Assembly: GCF_026540895.1 (NCBI RefSeq)
Contig: NZ_JALNUR010000006.1
Span: 62,001-126,000 of the forward strand
Source of the DNA: Sphingomonas sp. GM_Shp_1
GTDB lineage: Bacteria > Pseudomonadota > Alphaproteobacteria > Sphingomonadales > Sphingomonadaceae
Direction of reading: 5' to 3'
DNA: 64,000 nucleotides
Shown: positions 10,341 to 18,658 of the stretch, in pieces
Layout: each line of letters starts with the position of its first letter
Numbering within the stretch: the first letter of the stretch is position 1
Notes under the pieces: generated by a model
Told to the model about the DNA's origin: nothing
Seen by the model: only the letters and a program-made list of their open reading frames with translations
Database searches by the model: none
Program-made: the position numbers and the translations under genes

Positions 10341-11153
10341 TTATCGCAGGGCGTTCGCCAGCAGCTTGTGCAGCTTGGAATGCAGCCCTTCGTTGGCGGC
10401 CAGATACTCGCCGCGCTCGAGCGACTTGTCGCCGCCCCGGAAATCGCTGACGAAACCGCCGGCTTCTCGCACCAGCAGCATGCCCGCCGCCGCGTCCCAG
10501 GGCTTCAGCCCGGACTCCCAGAAACCGTCATAGCGACCGGCGGCGACCCAGGCGAGGTCGAGCGCGGCCGAGCCGAAGCGGCGGATGCCGGCGACCTGCG
10601 GCGCGATCGCACCGAAAATGCGGCTCCACTGGACGAAATCGCCATGACCCAGGAACGGGATGCCGGTGGAGATCAGTGCTTCCGACAGATCGCGGCGCGA
10701 CGACACGCGCAGGCGGCCGTCCTGCAACCAGGCGCCCCGGCCCTTCTCGGCCCAGAAGCTCTCATCGGTCAGCGGCTGATAGATCAGGCCGGTCGTGACC
10801 TCGCGCTTGCCGTTCGCGAGCTGCTCCTCGACCGCGATCGAGATGGCGAAGTGCGGGATGCCGTGGAGGAAGTTCGAGGTGCCGTCGAGCGGATCGATGA
10901 TGAAGCGCGGCTTGGACGGATCGCCTTTGACCTCGCCGCCCTCCTCCATCAGGAAGTTCCAGTCGGGACGCGCCTTCTTCAATTCCTCGAAGACGGTTTC
11001 CTCGGCGCGCTTGTCCGCCATCGACACGAAGTCAGCGGGACCCTTGCGGCTGACCTGGAGGTGCTGGACCTCGTTAAAGTCGCGGCGGAGACGCGGGGCG
11101 GCCTTGCGCGCCGCGCGTTCCATGATGGTGAGAAGCCCGGAGTGCGAGGCCAT
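10341..11153 (-). CDS. suhB: Inositol monophosphatase family protein (SuhB type)
   Basis: This is a Mg-dependent phosphatase of the inositol-monophosphatase superfamily, which hydrolyses inositol phosphates; bacterial SuhB also has a role with rRNA transcription complexes. The 270-residue product has all family metal-binding motifs: FLMEEGGE near residue 68-75, IIDPLDGTSNF near 85-95, and PWDAAAGMLLVREAGG near 217-232. Length is normal. The ATG at 11153 has a GAAAGGA ribosome site. It lies downstream of efp in the same direction but is separated from it by a terminator and a long hairpin. The substrate cannot be told from sequence. Confidence 0.92.
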   Translation of the reverse strand: MASHSGLLTIMERAARKAAPRLRRDFNEVQHLQVSRKGPADFVSMADKRAEETVFEELKKARPDWNFLMEEGGEVKGDPSKPRFIIDPLDGTSNFLHGIPHFAISIAVEEQLANGKREVTTGLIYQPLTDESFWAEKGRGAWLQDGRLRVSSRRDLSEALISTGIPFLGHGDFVQWSRIFGAIAPQVAGIRRFGSAALDLAWVAAGRYDGFWESGLKPWDAAAGMLLVREAGGFVSDFRGGDKSLERGEYLAANEGLHSKLHKLLANALR

Positions 11154-11198
11154 GATCGTCCTTTCGATCGCGCCGCTGCATCTCCACGGCGCCGGAAG

Positions 11199-11226
11199 TG
11201 AAAAGGCCCGCCGCGAACGACGGGCC
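11199..11226 (-). terminator. Intrinsic terminator downstream of efp
   Basis: On the minus strand GGCCCGTCG, a TTCG loop and CGGCGGGCC form a 9-bp stem with one G-U pair. It is followed by TTTTCACTT. It lies about 57 bases after the efp stop and should end the efp transcript before suhB. Confidence 0.75.
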
Positions 11227-11230
11227 GGGA

Positions 11231-11275
11231 CGGCGGATGACGGGGTCGCGCTTATATCGCGCCGGTCATCCGCCG
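11231..11275. repeat. Long inverted repeat in the efp 3' region
   Basis: CGGCGGATGAC at 11231-11241 and GTCATCCGCCG at 11265-11275 form a perfect 11-bp stem. The 23-base interval itself contains GCGC...CGCG pairing around an AT-rich centre. It lies directly after the efp stop and immediately before the terminator, so the efp transcript would carry two successive strong hairpins. Confidence 0.7.
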
Positions 11276-11282
11276 ATACCGA

Positions 11283-11846
11283 TTAGTCCGCGCGGCGGAC
11301 GTAGGTCTGTTCGTACACGTCGACGACGATGCGCACGCCGCTGGCGATGTGCGGCGGCACCATCACGCGGACGCCATTGTCGAGGATGGCGGGCTTGTAC
11401 GACGAAGAAGCGGTCTGCCCCTTCACCACCGCGTCGGCCTCGACGATGGTCGCCTCGATCTGATCGGGAAGCTGGACCGAGATCGGGCGCTCCTCGTGCA
11501 GTTCCATCACCACGTCCATGCCGTCCTGAAGGAAGGCGGCGGCATCACCCAGCAGGTCGCGCGGCAGCGTGATCTGCTCATAGGTTTCCTTGTCCATGAA
11601 GGTCAGGTCGTCACCCTCGGCGAACAGGAACTGGAAGTCCTTGGTATCCAAGCGAACGCGCTCGACCGTCTCGGCGGAGCGGAAGCGGACGTTGGTCTTG
11701 CGGCCGTCGATGAGGTTCTTCATCTCGACCTGCATATACGCACCGCCCTTGCCGGGCTGGGTGTGCTGAATCTTCACGGCGCGCCAGATGCCGCCTTCAT
11801 ACTCGATGATGTTGCCGGGACGAATGTCCACGCCGCTGATCTTCAT
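11283..11846 (-). CDS. efp: Elongation factor P
   Basis: EF-P binds between the P and E sites of the ribosome and relieves stalling at polyproline. The 187-residue product has the three beta-barrel domains of the family. The domain-I loop reads QPGKGGAY, with lysine at residue 33 at the tip where the modified residue sits. This places it in the lysine-tip group and not the arginine-tip EarP-modified group. The C-terminal signature is present near [18 protein letters not shown]. No efp-modifying gene (epmA, epmB, earP) is visible nearby. It starts at ATG 11846. Confidence 0.97.
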   Translation of the reverse strand: MKISGVDIRPGNIIEYEGGIWRAVKIQHTQPGKGGAYMQVEMKNLIDGRKTNVRFRSAETVERVRLDTKDFQFLFAEGDDLTFMDKETYEQITLPRDLLGDAAAFLQDGMDVVMELHEERPISVQLPDQIEATIVEADAVVKGQTASSSYKPAILDNGVRVMVPPHIASGVRIVVDVYEQTYVRRAD

Positions 11847-11919
11847 GGGTCTTCAACCTGCTGGAAAGAGCGAAGGATGCCGGGGCGTGAACGCGGCCCG
11901 GCGGTCCGTGGACGTCGCT

Positions 11920-12531
11920 TTAACTCGAAGCGGTCTTTCCGGCAAGCAGCGGATAGGGATCGACCGGCTCGCCCTGATACCAGGCGTCGCCCGCGCGCAT
12001 CCAGCTGATCCCGAAATGGAGATGGGTGTTGCCCGCGCCCGCATTGCCGGTATCCCCAACATAGCCGACCACCTGCCCCTGCGCGACCCGCTGTCCTTCG
12101 GCGAGGCCCGGCGCATAGCTTTTCAGATGCGCGTAATAGAGGCTCCAGCGCCGGTCCAGCGAGCGGATATAGAGCGTGTGGCCGCCCCGCGCGCTGTCGA
12201 ACAGCTTCTCGACCGTGCCGGGCAGTGCCGCCACGACCGGGGTGCCGCCGGGGGCCATCAGGTCGATCCCTCGATGCTGGCGCTCGCCGCCTTCGCGCGG
12301 GTCGCCCCAATCGTGGCGGAGCGAAGTCACCGAATAGTCGGCGATCGGCATGATCAGCGCCGCCGCGCCGCCCGTCACGCCGCCGGAGGCCGGCGCCTGT
12401 GCTTCGGGCACCACGACATCGCCCGATCCGAAGGACAGCATCGACAGAAAGCCGCCGACCCCGACCACGATCAGGCCCAGCATCACCCAGCCGAAACGCG
12501 ACAACGGGCCCCTGCCCGCGCTTCGCCTCAT
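11920..12531 (-). CDS. M23 family metallopeptidase, membrane-anchored
   Basis: This is a peptidoglycan endopeptidase of the LytM/M23 family. The 203-residue product has a basic N-terminus and one membrane helix (about residues 13-33, WVMLGLIVVGVGGFLSML), then a periplasmic M23 domain. Zinc-site motifs are complete: HRGIDLMAP (HxxxD), and THLHFGIS (HxH) near the C-terminus. It may therefore be an active cell-wall hydrolase and not a degenerate regulator. The ATG at 12531 overlaps the stop of the preceding small exported protein by 4 bases, so the two are coupled. Confidence 0.9.
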   Translation of the reverse strand: MRRSAGRGPLSRFGWVMLGLIVVGVGGFLSMLSFGSGDVVVPEAQAPASGGVTGGAAALIMPIADYSVTSLRHDWGDPREGGERQHRGIDLMAPGGTPVVAALPGTVEKLFDSARGGHTLYIRSLDRRWSLYYAHLKSYAPGLAEGQRVAQGQVVGYVGDTGNAGAGNTHLHFGISWMRAGDAWYQGEPVDPYPLLAGKTASS

Positions 12532-12716
12532 TCCTGCGGCACTTTGCGCGTGCCCGGTGGCGCGATCGCGCTTGCGGGAGGAGAGCCGACGCCGCTCGGC
12601 GACGCCGCCCCGGTGCCCGGCTCGATCGGATAGGCGGGTGCGGGCGTGGGATGCGTCGCCACCGCCACCAATGCCATGGCCACCCCCGTCCCCAGGGCGA
12701 TCGCCAGTCTCTTCAT
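12528..12716 (-). CDS. Small exported proline/alanine-rich protein upstream of the M23 peptidase
   Basis: The 62-residue product starts MKRLAIALGTGVAMALVAVA, a typical signal peptide likely cleaved after THPTPAPA or nearby. A short Pro/Gly/Ser-rich tail follows. No domain is recognised. The ATG at 12716 has a GGAGCGGCGC purine-rich stretch before it. The 4-base overlap with the M23 gene suggests co-translation. The longer open frame upstream runs into non-coding leader sequence. Confidence 0.65.
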   Translation of the reverse strand: MKRLAIALGTGVAMALVAVATHPTPAPAYPIEPGTGAASPSGVGSPPASAIAPPGTRKVPQE

Positions 12717-12850
12717 GCGCCGCTCCTCCGCGCCGTTCGTAAACTGTCTGTTGAACGCAGGCGAAGGACGCTTGTTTCCGATGCGCAACGGATGGGCGAT
12801 TATACAGGCGGGGCCCCGCAGGGCCTGCGGCCAATCGACATTCAAGCTAC

Positions 12851-13085
12851 CTCTTCTTCCCTCTCCCCTGGATAGGGGAGAGGGTTAGCGAAGCTTGCCA
12901 GCCTGCTGGCTAGCGCAGCTTGGGTGAGGGGTTGAGCGAGCCAAAGGCTTGCGCGCTCTTCGAGCGCCCACCCCTCACCCAGCTCCGACTAAGCCTTTGC
13001 TTTCGCAAAGACCAAGTCTGCGCAACCCTCTCCCCTCTATGAGGGGAGAGGGAAAAGAAGGGCATCTGCGAATGTCGATCCGGCC
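12851..13085. repeat. Long composite palindromic repeat, copy 1
   Basis: This ~235-base intergenic element is repeated at 25473-25714 with high similarity by eye. It is built of nested palindromes: CCCTCTCCCCT...AGGGGAGAGGG at both ends, CCAGCCTGCTGG, and GGGTGAGGGG facing CCCCTCACCC. Both copies also share CAAAGACCAAGTCTGCGCAA and end in TGTCGATCCGGCC. The element fills most of the 415-base gap between the small exported gene and thiE and contains no gene. Confidence 0.85.
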
Positions 13086-13131
13086 GATCGCGATCGAACA
13101 TGGACCAATGCCATGCCCCGACCGAAGCGCC

Positions 13132-13815
13132 TTACTTCAACACCTCGGCAAAGGCCTTGACCGCCGCCGCCTCGTCGCCGTTCCACACCGCGCCCGACAC
13201 CGCCAGGAAGTCCGCGCCCGCCTTGACCAGCGTTCCCGCATTCTCGGGCGTGATCCCGCCGATCGCGACGCAGGGGAGTTCGAACAGGGTCGACCACCAG
13301 GACAGCACCACGGGTTCGGCGCGATGCTTGGTTTCCTTGGTCGTCGTCGGATAAAAGGCACCGAAGGCGACATAGTCCGCCCCGGCCTCGCCGGCCTCCA
13401 TCGCCAGATGGCGGCTGTCGTGACAGGTCACGCCGATCTGCACCGCCGGTCCCAGCACGTCGCGCGCCTCGCGGGCGTCGCCGTCCTCCTGGCCCAGATG
13501 GACCCCGTCCGCACCCAGCCGCTTGGCCAGGCTGATACTGTCGTTGACGATGAACGCCACCTCGCGGTCGGCGCAGATGCGCTGAAGCGGCTCGGCCAGC
13601 TTGGCGGCGGCGTGCTGATCCATGTCCTTCACGCGATACTGAAAGGCCGCGACCGGCCCGGCATCGAGCGCGCGCGCCAGACGGTCGGCGAAACCGCCGG
13701 TCACGTCGAGCGGCGAGATGAGGTAGAGCTGGCAAGGGGGCCGCCGCATGTCGCGGACAAAGGCGCGCGCGAAATCGGGATCGAGGGGGCCCAGGGGATC
13801 GTCATCAAGCGTCAT
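13132..13815 (-). CDS. thiE: Thiamine-phosphate synthase
   Basis: ThiE couples the thiazole and pyrimidine halves of thiamine to give thiamine phosphate. The TIM-barrel product shows FQYRVKDMD, FIVNDSISLAKRLGADGVHLGQED (substrate/Mg binding), DYVAFGAFYPTTTK and the phosphate-binding VAIGGITPENAG and FLAVSGAVW segments. A start at ATG 13815 gives 227 residues with a GGAAGG ribosome site. An ATG 36 bases upstream is possible. The order is fbaB then thiE on the same strand, with a hairpin between them. Confidence 0.9.
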   Translation of the reverse strand: MTLDDDPLGPLDPDFARAFVRDMRRPPCQLYLISPLDVTGGFADRLARALDAGPVAAFQYRVKDMDQHAAAKLAEPLQRICADREVAFIVNDSISLAKRLGADGVHLGQEDGDAREARDVLGPAVQIGVTCHDSRHLAMEAGEAGADYVAFGAFYPTTTKETKHRAEPVVLSWWSTLFELPCVAIGGITPENAGTLVKAGADFLAVSGAVWNGDEAAAVKAFAEVLK

Positions 13816-13872
13816 GCCGCCTTCCCTAGCGCCTGACGCACGCCCCGTCACCTGTGACGGCGGCGGAAGGAA

Positions 13873-13904
13873 TGGGCGTCCCGGTTCCCCAACCGAAACG
13901 CCCA
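13873..13904 (-). terminator. Hairpin after fbaB, probable terminator
   Basis: TGGGCGTTTCGGTT and AACCGGGACGCCCA form a 14-bp stem (two G-U pairs) with a GGGG loop on the minus strand, about 14 bases after the fbaB stop. The following ATTCCTTCC is a weak T-tract, so some read-through into thiE is possible. Confidence 0.55.
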
Positions 13905-13917
13905 GCCCTGCAAGAAC

Positions 13918-14826
13918 TTATTCTTCGTTCTTGTAGATCGCGATCAGCTTGTCGAGCATCGCCAGCGCTTCGTCGCGCGGACGCTGGAAGGTGTTGCGGC
14001 CGATGATCGAGCCGTTGCCGCCACCGTCGCGAATGTCGCGCGCGTCCTGATAGACGGCATCGGCCCCCTTGGCGGCACCGCCCGAGAAGACGACGATGCG
14101 GCGGCCCGCAAAGCTCGACTGGACGACATGGCGCACGCGGTCGGCCTGGTTCGACCAGTCGGTGCCCTCATAGACCTTCTTGGCCTCGGGCTGTTCGATA
14201 TGGTCGGTCGGCAGTTTCACCTTGATGATATGCGCGCCGAGCAGCGCCGCCATGTGCGCGGCATAGGCCCCGACGTCGAGCGCCAGTTCGCCGTCCTTGG
14301 TCAGCTTGCCGCCGCGCGGATAGCTCCAGATGACCGTGGCGAGGCCCGCCTCGCGCGCTTCGGCGGACAGGATCGCGATCTGATCCATCGCATCGAAAAT
14401 CCCGTCGGAGCCCGGATAGATGGTGAAGCCGATCGCCGCGCAGCCCAGCCGCACCGCATCCTGCACGCTGCCGGTGACGGCCTGGGTGATCGAGGTGCCC
14501 CAGCTGTTCGAGCTGTTGATTTTCAGGATCGTCGGAATCTGCCCGGCAAAGGTGTCGGCCCCCGCCTCCAGCATGCCCAGCGGCGCGGCATAGGCGGAGA
14601 GCCCGGCATCGATCGCCAGCTGGAAATGGTAATGCGGGTCATAGGCGGACGGGTTGACCGCGAAGCTGCGCGCCGGGCCGTGCTCGAAACCTTGGTCGAC
14701 CGGCAGGATGATCAGCTTGCCGGTGCCGCCCAGCTTGCCCTGCATCAGAATACGGGCGAGATTGGCCTTCACCGCGGCGGGCGTGCCTTCATATTTGTCG
14801 AGAATGGCTTTCACGGTCGGGGTCAT
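13918..14826 (-). CDS. fbaB: Class I fructose-bisphosphate aldolase (DhnA/FbaB type)
   Basis: This enzyme cleaves fructose-1,6-bisphosphate to dihydroxyacetone phosphate and glyceraldehyde-3-phosphate by a Schiff-base mechanism. The 302-residue product has the archaeal/DhnA class I features: KLIILPVDQGFEHGP near residues 37-51, IGFTIYPGSD, and HIIKVKLPTDH, where the Schiff-base lysine lies. The C-terminal phosphate-binding FSGGAAKG and IIGRNTFQRP segments are also present. The ATG at 14826 has a good GGAGAG site. With gap and pgk upstream it forms a glycolytic gene cluster, though a toxin-antitoxin pair now separates them. Confidence 0.92.
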   Translation of the reverse strand: MTPTVKAILDKYEGTPAAVKANLARILMQGKLGGTGKLIILPVDQGFEHGPARSFAVNPSAYDPHYHFQLAIDAGLSAYAAPLGMLEAGADTFAGQIPTILKINSSNSWGTSITQAVTGSVQDAVRLGCAAIGFTIYPGSDGIFDAMDQIAILSAEAREAGLATVIWSYPRGGKLTKDGELALDVGAYAAHMAALLGAHIIKVKLPTDHIEQPEAKKVYEGTDWSNQADRVRHVVQSSFAGRRIVVFSGGAAKGADAVYQDARDIRDGGGNGSIIGRNTFQRPRDEALAMLDKLIAIYKNEE

Positions 14827-14869
14827 GAATTCTCTCCAGATCGGGTCGTTGGGTCGGAAAAACGGGGCG

Positions 14870-15196
14870 TCAGAGCATCAGCCAGCGGCGCATGGCCTGC
14901 TCGACCTGCTCCATCCGGGTGGGCGAAGCATGGCCCAGCACCTTGACGATATGATTGCGCGGAATAGACAAAATCTTGTCGACCTGTACCTCGCACTCGA
15001 CGGTCAGGCCGGTATGCTCGCGGGGCGAGAAGGCGACACGGAACAGCGCCTCGCCGCCGACCACCGAGGTCATCGGGCACACGGTGATGGTGTTGTGGGT
15101 CTCGTTGTACAGGTCCGACTGGACGACCAGGAAGGGACGGTGATCCCTGCCCTCGCCCGTGGTCGCAAGTACGATGGCGGCGTGGGAAATCTTCAC
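14870..15196 (-). CDS. MazF/PemK-type toxin (mRNA interferase)
   Basis: The 108-residue product fits the MazF/PemK/CcdB-fold family of sequence-specific mRNA endonucleases. It has RPFLVVQSDLYNE (matching the family RPaLVvqsd), the ITVCPMTSV strand, and VQVDKILSIPRNHIVKVLG near the C-terminus. The start is GTG at 15196, whose GTGA overlaps the antitoxin stop. This is the usual coupled antitoxin-first order. The target sequence cannot be inferred. Confidence 0.85.
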   Translation of the reverse strand: MKISHAAIVLATTGEGRDHRPFLVVQSDLYNETHNTITVCPMTSVVGGEALFRVAFSPREHTGLTVECEVQVDKILSIPRNHIVKVLGHASPTRMEQVEQAMRRWLML

Positions 15197-15438
15197 GCGT
15201 CCGGCTCCTGCGCCGCCGAATCCGTGGCGAGCGCGTTCCAGAAGGCGAAATCCTCCGCCGTGTCGCGCTTGGAGGCGCGGGTCGACTGGCGACGCGCCTC
15301 GCGGCGATAGGCTTCGTCGTGCAGGTCGACATAGCGGCGCACCGCTTCACGCGCGATGTCGCTCTTGCTGCGCCCCTGGGTGCGCGCCACGGCCGCCAGC
15401 CGCTCTTCCAATTCGGTGTCGAGGCGGACGCCAAGCAT
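15193..15438 (-). CDS. Ribbon-helix-helix antitoxin
   Basis: The 81-residue product has an N-terminal RHH DNA-binding domain (LGVRLDTELEERLAAVARTQGRSKSDIAREAVRRYV). It also has a charged C-terminal tail (RREARRQSTRASKRDTAEDFAFWNAL) likely to wrap the toxin. It precedes the MazF-like gene with a 4-base overlap. A perfect 16-bp palindrome just upstream is a probable autoregulatory operator. Confidence 0.85.
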   Translation of the reverse strand: MLGVRLDTELEERLAAVARTQGRSKSDIAREAVRRYVDLHDEAYRREARRQSTRASKRDTAEDFAFWNALATDSAAQEPDA

Positions 15439-15451
15439 TGCCCATTCCTTC

Positions 15452-15467
15452 GTTTAACGCGTTAAAC
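15452..15467. promoter_or_regulatory. Perfect 16-bp palindromic operator of the toxin-antitoxin module
   Basis: GTTTAACGCGTTAAAC is a perfect dyad ending 14 bases before the antitoxin start. RHH antitoxins bind such short palindromes, so this is the likely site of autorepression. TTGTCG on the minus strand upstream could be a -35 element, placing the dyad over the -10 region. Confidence 0.7.
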
Positions 15468-15512
15468 CTAGCAAGTCCGACAAGTGGATTCAAGCATTGT
15501 CGAGCGCCCACG

Positions 15513-15546
15513 AAAAAACCCCGCCGCCCGGAAGGCGACGGGGTTC
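15513..15546 (-). terminator. Intrinsic terminator of the gap-MOSC-pgk operon
   Basis: On the minus strand CCCCGTCGCC and GGCGGCGGGG form a 10-bp stem with one mismatch. A run of six Ts follows directly. It lies 41 bases after the pgk stop and separates the operon from the toxin-antitoxin pair. Confidence 0.9.
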
Positions 15547-15586
15547 TGTCGGATCGTCCCTGCTAAGAGGGACGGTCAGTGAAGCA

Positions 15587-16786
15587 TCAGGCCGTCAGCG
15601 CGGCGACGCCGGGCAGGTCCTGCCCTTCCATCCATTCCAGGAACGCGCCACCGGCGGTCGAGACGAAGCTGAACTGTGCCCCCACACCCGCCTGGTTGAG
15701 CGCGGCGACCGTATCGCCGCCGCCAGCGACCGAGACGAGGCTGCCATCCTGAGTCAGTGCCGCCGCCGTCTTGGCGAGCGCCACGGTCGCCATGTCGAAG
15801 GGCGGCGTCTCGAACGCGCCGAGCGGACCGTTCCAGACGAGCGTCCGGCAATTCTTCAGCACATCGCCCAGCGCCTCGACCGCATTGGGGCCGAGGTCGA
15901 GGATCATCTCGTCGGCGGCGACCTCGTGCACATTGACGGTGCGGGTCGCGGGGTTGGGCTTGAACTCCTTGGCGACGACCACGTCATAGGGCAGGTGCAC
16001 GGTGCAGCCCGCCTTGTCGGCGGCATCCATGATCTCCTCGGCGGTGCCGGTCAGGTCATGTTCGCACAGCGACTTGCCCACATCGACCCCGCGCGCGGCG
16101 AGGAAGGTGTTGGCCATGCCCCCCCCGATGATCAGGTGATCGACCTTGCCGACCAGATGCTTGAGCACGGCGAGCTTGGTCGAGACCTTGGCCCCGCCGA
16201 CGACCGCCGCGACCGGATGCTGAGGGTTGCCGAGCGCCTTTTCCAGCGCGTCGAGTTCGGCCTCCATCGCTCGGCCCGCGAACGCCGGAAGCTGGCGCGC
16301 CAGCCCTTCGGTCGAGACATGCGCACGGTGCGCCGCCGAGAACGCGTCGTTGACGTAGAAGTCGCCCAGCTTGGCGATCGCCGCCGCCAGTTCGGGATCA
16401 TTCTTTTCCTCGCCCGCATGGAAGCGGGTGTTTTCCAGGATCGCGATATCGCCGGGGTTCAGAGTCGCGACCGCGGCTTCCGCCGCCTCGCCCGCCACAT
16501 CGTCGATGAAGCGAACCGGGCGGCCCAGCACGTCGCTATAGGGCTGGGTCAGCATCGCCAGCGAGAATTCGGGGTTACGCTGCCCCTTGGGGCGGCCGAA
16601 ATGGGCCAGGATCAGGACGATCGCGCCCTTGTCGGCCAGTTCGGTCACGGTCGCGATCGTCGCGCGCAGGCGGGTGTCGTCGGTGACGCGGCCATCGGCC
16701 ATCGGCACGTTCAGATCCTCGCGGACCAGCACGCGCTTGCCGGACACGTCACCCATATCGTCGAGCGTCTTGAAAGCCTTGGTCAT
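15587..16786 (-). CDS. pgk: Phosphoglycerate kinase
   Basis: Pgk transfers phosphate between 1,3-bisphosphoglycerate and ADP. The 399-residue product has the substrate-binding [12 protein letters not shown] near residues 18-29 and [12 protein letters not shown] near 60-72. Also present are [16 protein letters not shown]-like sequence, [19 protein letters not shown] and the C-terminal [12 protein letters not shown] nucleotide motif. The ATG overlaps the stop of the MOSC gene by 4 bases, and the gene ends at a strong terminator. Confidence 0.98.
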   Translation of the reverse strand: MTKAFKTLDDMGDVSGKRVLVREDLNVPMADGRVTDDTRLRATIATVTELADKGAIVLILAHFGRPKGQRNPEFSLAMLTQPYSDVLGRPVRFIDDVAGEAAEAAVATLNPGDIAILENTRFHAGEEKNDPELAAAIAKLGDFYVNDAFSAAHRAHVSTEGLARQLPAFAGRAMEAELDALEKALGNPQHPVAAVVGGAKVSTKLAVLKHLVGKVDHLIIGGGMANTFLAARGVDVGKSLCEHDLTGTAEEIMDAADKAGCTVHLPYDVVVAKEFKPNPATRTVNVHEVAADEMILDLGPNAVEALGDVLKNCRTLVWNGPLGAFETPPFDMATVALAKTAAALTQDGSLVSVAGGGDTVAALNQAGVGAQFSFVSTAGGAFLEWMEGQDLPGVAALTA

Positions 16787-17259
16787 GATTCCTCGATCCT
16801 GATGTTATCGCCGATGCGGATCGTGCCGCCCTCGATCACGCGGGCACATGCGCCGCCGCGCCAGTCGGGCTTAAGAGCCGCCTGCAAGCCGTCGGCGATC
16901 GCGTCCATGCGGTGGCACGGATCGCATTCGATGGTGATTTCCAGAAGCACGGGCCCGATGCGTAACCGAGTGCCCGCTATTTGGGGAAGGTCGAAATCCT
17001 CGACCAGCAGGTTCGCGCGGCGCTCCTGCCAGGGGATGTCGCGGCCGATCTCGGCCAGTGCGGCGTCCCAGTCGGCACGCTCGATCAGCGTCACCTGCCG
17101 ACGCCCACGGCCACCATGTTTCAGCCGCCCGCGCGCATCGCCTTCCACCCCGCCGTCCAGGGTGACGATGGCGGTGTCGATCACCTCCATCGGCCCCTTC
17201 GGCACGGCGTGGCGGGCGATGCCGGCCAGACGCCCGGTCATCCCCCGCCCCTCGTTCAT
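16783..17259 (-). CDS. MOSC-domain protein between gap and pgk
   Basis: This small MOSC (molybdenum-cofactor-sulfurase C-terminal) domain protein has 158 residues. Visible features are [25 protein letters not shown]-like sequence after residue 30, the strand region [21 protein letters not shown], and a conserved cysteine in [16 protein letters not shown] proteins handle sulfur or oxidised N substrates with Mo cofactor or pyridoxal partners; the substrate here is unknown. The ATG at 17259 shares a base with the gap stop (TAATG), and its stop overlaps the pgk start. An alternative start is ATG at 17241. Confidence 0.85.
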   Translation of the reverse strand: MNEGRGMTGRLAGIARHAVPKGPMEVIDTAIVTLDGGVEGDARGRLKHGGRGRRQVTLIERADWDAALAEIGRDIPWQERRANLLVEDFDLPQIAGTRLRIGPVLLEITIECDPCHRMDAIADGLQAALKPDWRGGACARVIEGGTIRIGDNIRIEES

Positions 17260-18269
17260 TACAGGAACTTCGCCATCGCGGTCGCGGTGTCGACCATGCG
17301 GTTCGAGAAGCCCCATTCATTGTCGTACCAGGACACGACGCGCACCAGCTTGCCGTCGATCACCGCCGTCTCCAGGCTGTCGACGGTCGAGGACTGGGGC
17401 GAGTGCATCAGGTCGATCGAGACCAGAGGCTCGTCGGTATAGACCAGCACACCCTTCAGCGGGCCTTCCTCGGCGGCCGCCTTCAGGATGGCGTTGACCT
17501 CTTCCTTGGTCGTGTCGCGCGCGGGCGTGAAGGTCAGGTCGACCAGGCTGACGTCCGGCACCGGCACGCGGATGGCCGAGCCGTCCAGCTTGCCCTTCAA
17601 CTCGGGCAGAACCTCACCCACCGCACGGGCAGCGCCGGTGGTGGTCGGGATCATCGACATGGCGGCGGCGCGGGCGCGGCGCAGGTCGGGGTGGATCTGG
17701 TCGAGGATCTTCTGGTCGTTGGTGTACGCGTGGACCGTGGTCATCAGGCCGCGCTCGATCCCGATCGCGTCGTTCAGCACCTTGGCGACCGGCGCCAGAC
17801 AGTTGGTGGTGCACGAGGCGTTCGAGACGATGGTGTGCTCGGCGGTCAGCTTGTCGTGGTTGACGCCGTAGACGACGGTCAGGTCGACATTCTTGCCCGG
17901 CGCCGAGATCAGCACCTTCTTGGCGCCCGCCGCGAGATGCTTCTCGCACGACGCCTTGTCGGTGAAGAAGCCGGTGCACTCCAGGACCAGGTCGACGCCC
18001 AGTTCCCTGTGCGGCAGGTTGGCGGGATCGCGCTCGGCGGTGACGCGGATGCGCTTGCCGTCGATGACGATGTCGTTGCCCTCGGCCGAAACCTCACCCG
18101 GATAGCGGCCATGGACGCTGTCGCGGCTGAACAGCCAGGCGTTGGACTTGGCGTCGGCCAGATCGTTGATCGCGACCAGTTCCAGGGCATCGCCGCCGCG
18201 CTCCAGGATGGCGCGCGCGACCAGTCGACCGATGCGGCCGAAACCATTGATTGCAACCTTGACCGTCAT
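17259..18269 (-). CDS. gap: Type I glyceraldehyde-3-phosphate dehydrogenase
   Basis: GAPDH oxidises glyceraldehyde-3-phosphate to 1,3-bisphosphoglycerate with NAD. The 336-residue product begins [20 protein letters not shown] (Rossmann motif). It has the catalytic [12 protein letters not shown] with the active cysteine near residue 150 and ends with [15 protein letters not shown]. The ATG at 18269 gives the family N-terminus; the 15-codon upstream extension is unrelated. It heads the gap-MOSC-pgk operon. A TTGACA at 18388-18393 (minus strand) could be a -35 element, but no good -10 was seen. Confidence 0.98.
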   Translation of the reverse strand: MTVKVAINGFGRIGRLVARAILERGGDALELVAINDLADAKSNAWLFSRDSVHGRYPGEVSAEGNDIVIDGKRIRVTAERDPANLPHRELGVDLVLECTGFFTDKASCEKHLAAGAKKVLISAPGKNVDLTVVYGVNHDKLTAEHTIVSNASCTTNCLAPVAKVLNDAIGIERGLMTTVHAYTNDQKILDQIHPDLRRARAAAMSMIPTTTGAARAVGEVLPELKGKLDGSAIRVPVPDVSLVDLTFTPARDTTKEEVNAILKAAAEEGPLKGVLVYTDEPLVSIDLMHSPQSSTVDSLETAVIDGKLVRVVSWYDNEWGFSNRMVDTATAMAKFL

Positions 18270-18460
18270 GCCAGCAAGCTCCTGTGTGTCTTTGCCGCGA
18301 TGCCTGAACGGCACCGCCCCGGTAGGATGGAAGTCACCATCATAGTGATTCCTCTCGCGCCACGCCTTTCGGAGCCGACGGGTTCGCTGTCAACCGCCCC
18401 TCGGCCTCGCATCGTCCAATTGCGGGTTGCCGCGAGAGGTCATCCTGCTAAGCCGATCCC

Positions 18461-18658
18461 ATGCCCGAACCTATTGCCGACGATGTCCTCTCCTCCGTCG
18501 AGCGCATCGACCGCGCGATCGCCCGCATCGAACAGACGATCCGCACCCGCGCAGCCAAGGAAGACGCGCTCGCGAGACGCCATGCCGCCCTCAAGGCCCG
18601 CATGGCCGACGCCGTATCCGCGCTGGACGAAGTGATCAGCCGGGGGAGCGCCGTCTGA
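18461..18658 (+). CDS. Small coiled-coil protein upstream of zapA
   Basis: The 65-residue product is charged and helical (RIDRAIARIEQTIRTRAAKEDALARRHAALKARM) with heptad-like spacing, so a short coiled coil is likely. It has no signal peptide and no recognised domain. The ATG at 18461 starts MPEPIADDVLSS. The stop shares a base with the zapA start (TGATG). Linkage to zapA suggests a divisome or Z-ring partner, by inference only. It is divergent from gap. Confidence 0.75.
   Translation: MPEPIADDVLSSVERIDRAIARIEQTIRTRAAKEDALARRHAALKARMADAVSALDEVISRGSAV

Noticed and set aside
11283-11846. EF-P of the arginine-rhamnosylated (EarP) type
   Set aside because: The loop tip is lysine (PGKGG), not arginine, and no earP is adjacent.
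12851-13085. CRISPR array or insertion sequence at the composite repeats
   Set aside because: There are no regularly spaced direct repeats with unique spacers and no cas or transposase genes; the structure is nested palindromes.
18388-18393. TTGACA as a definite -35 box of gap
   Set aside because: No acceptable -10 box was found 15-19 bases downstream, so it is mentioned but not called a promoter.
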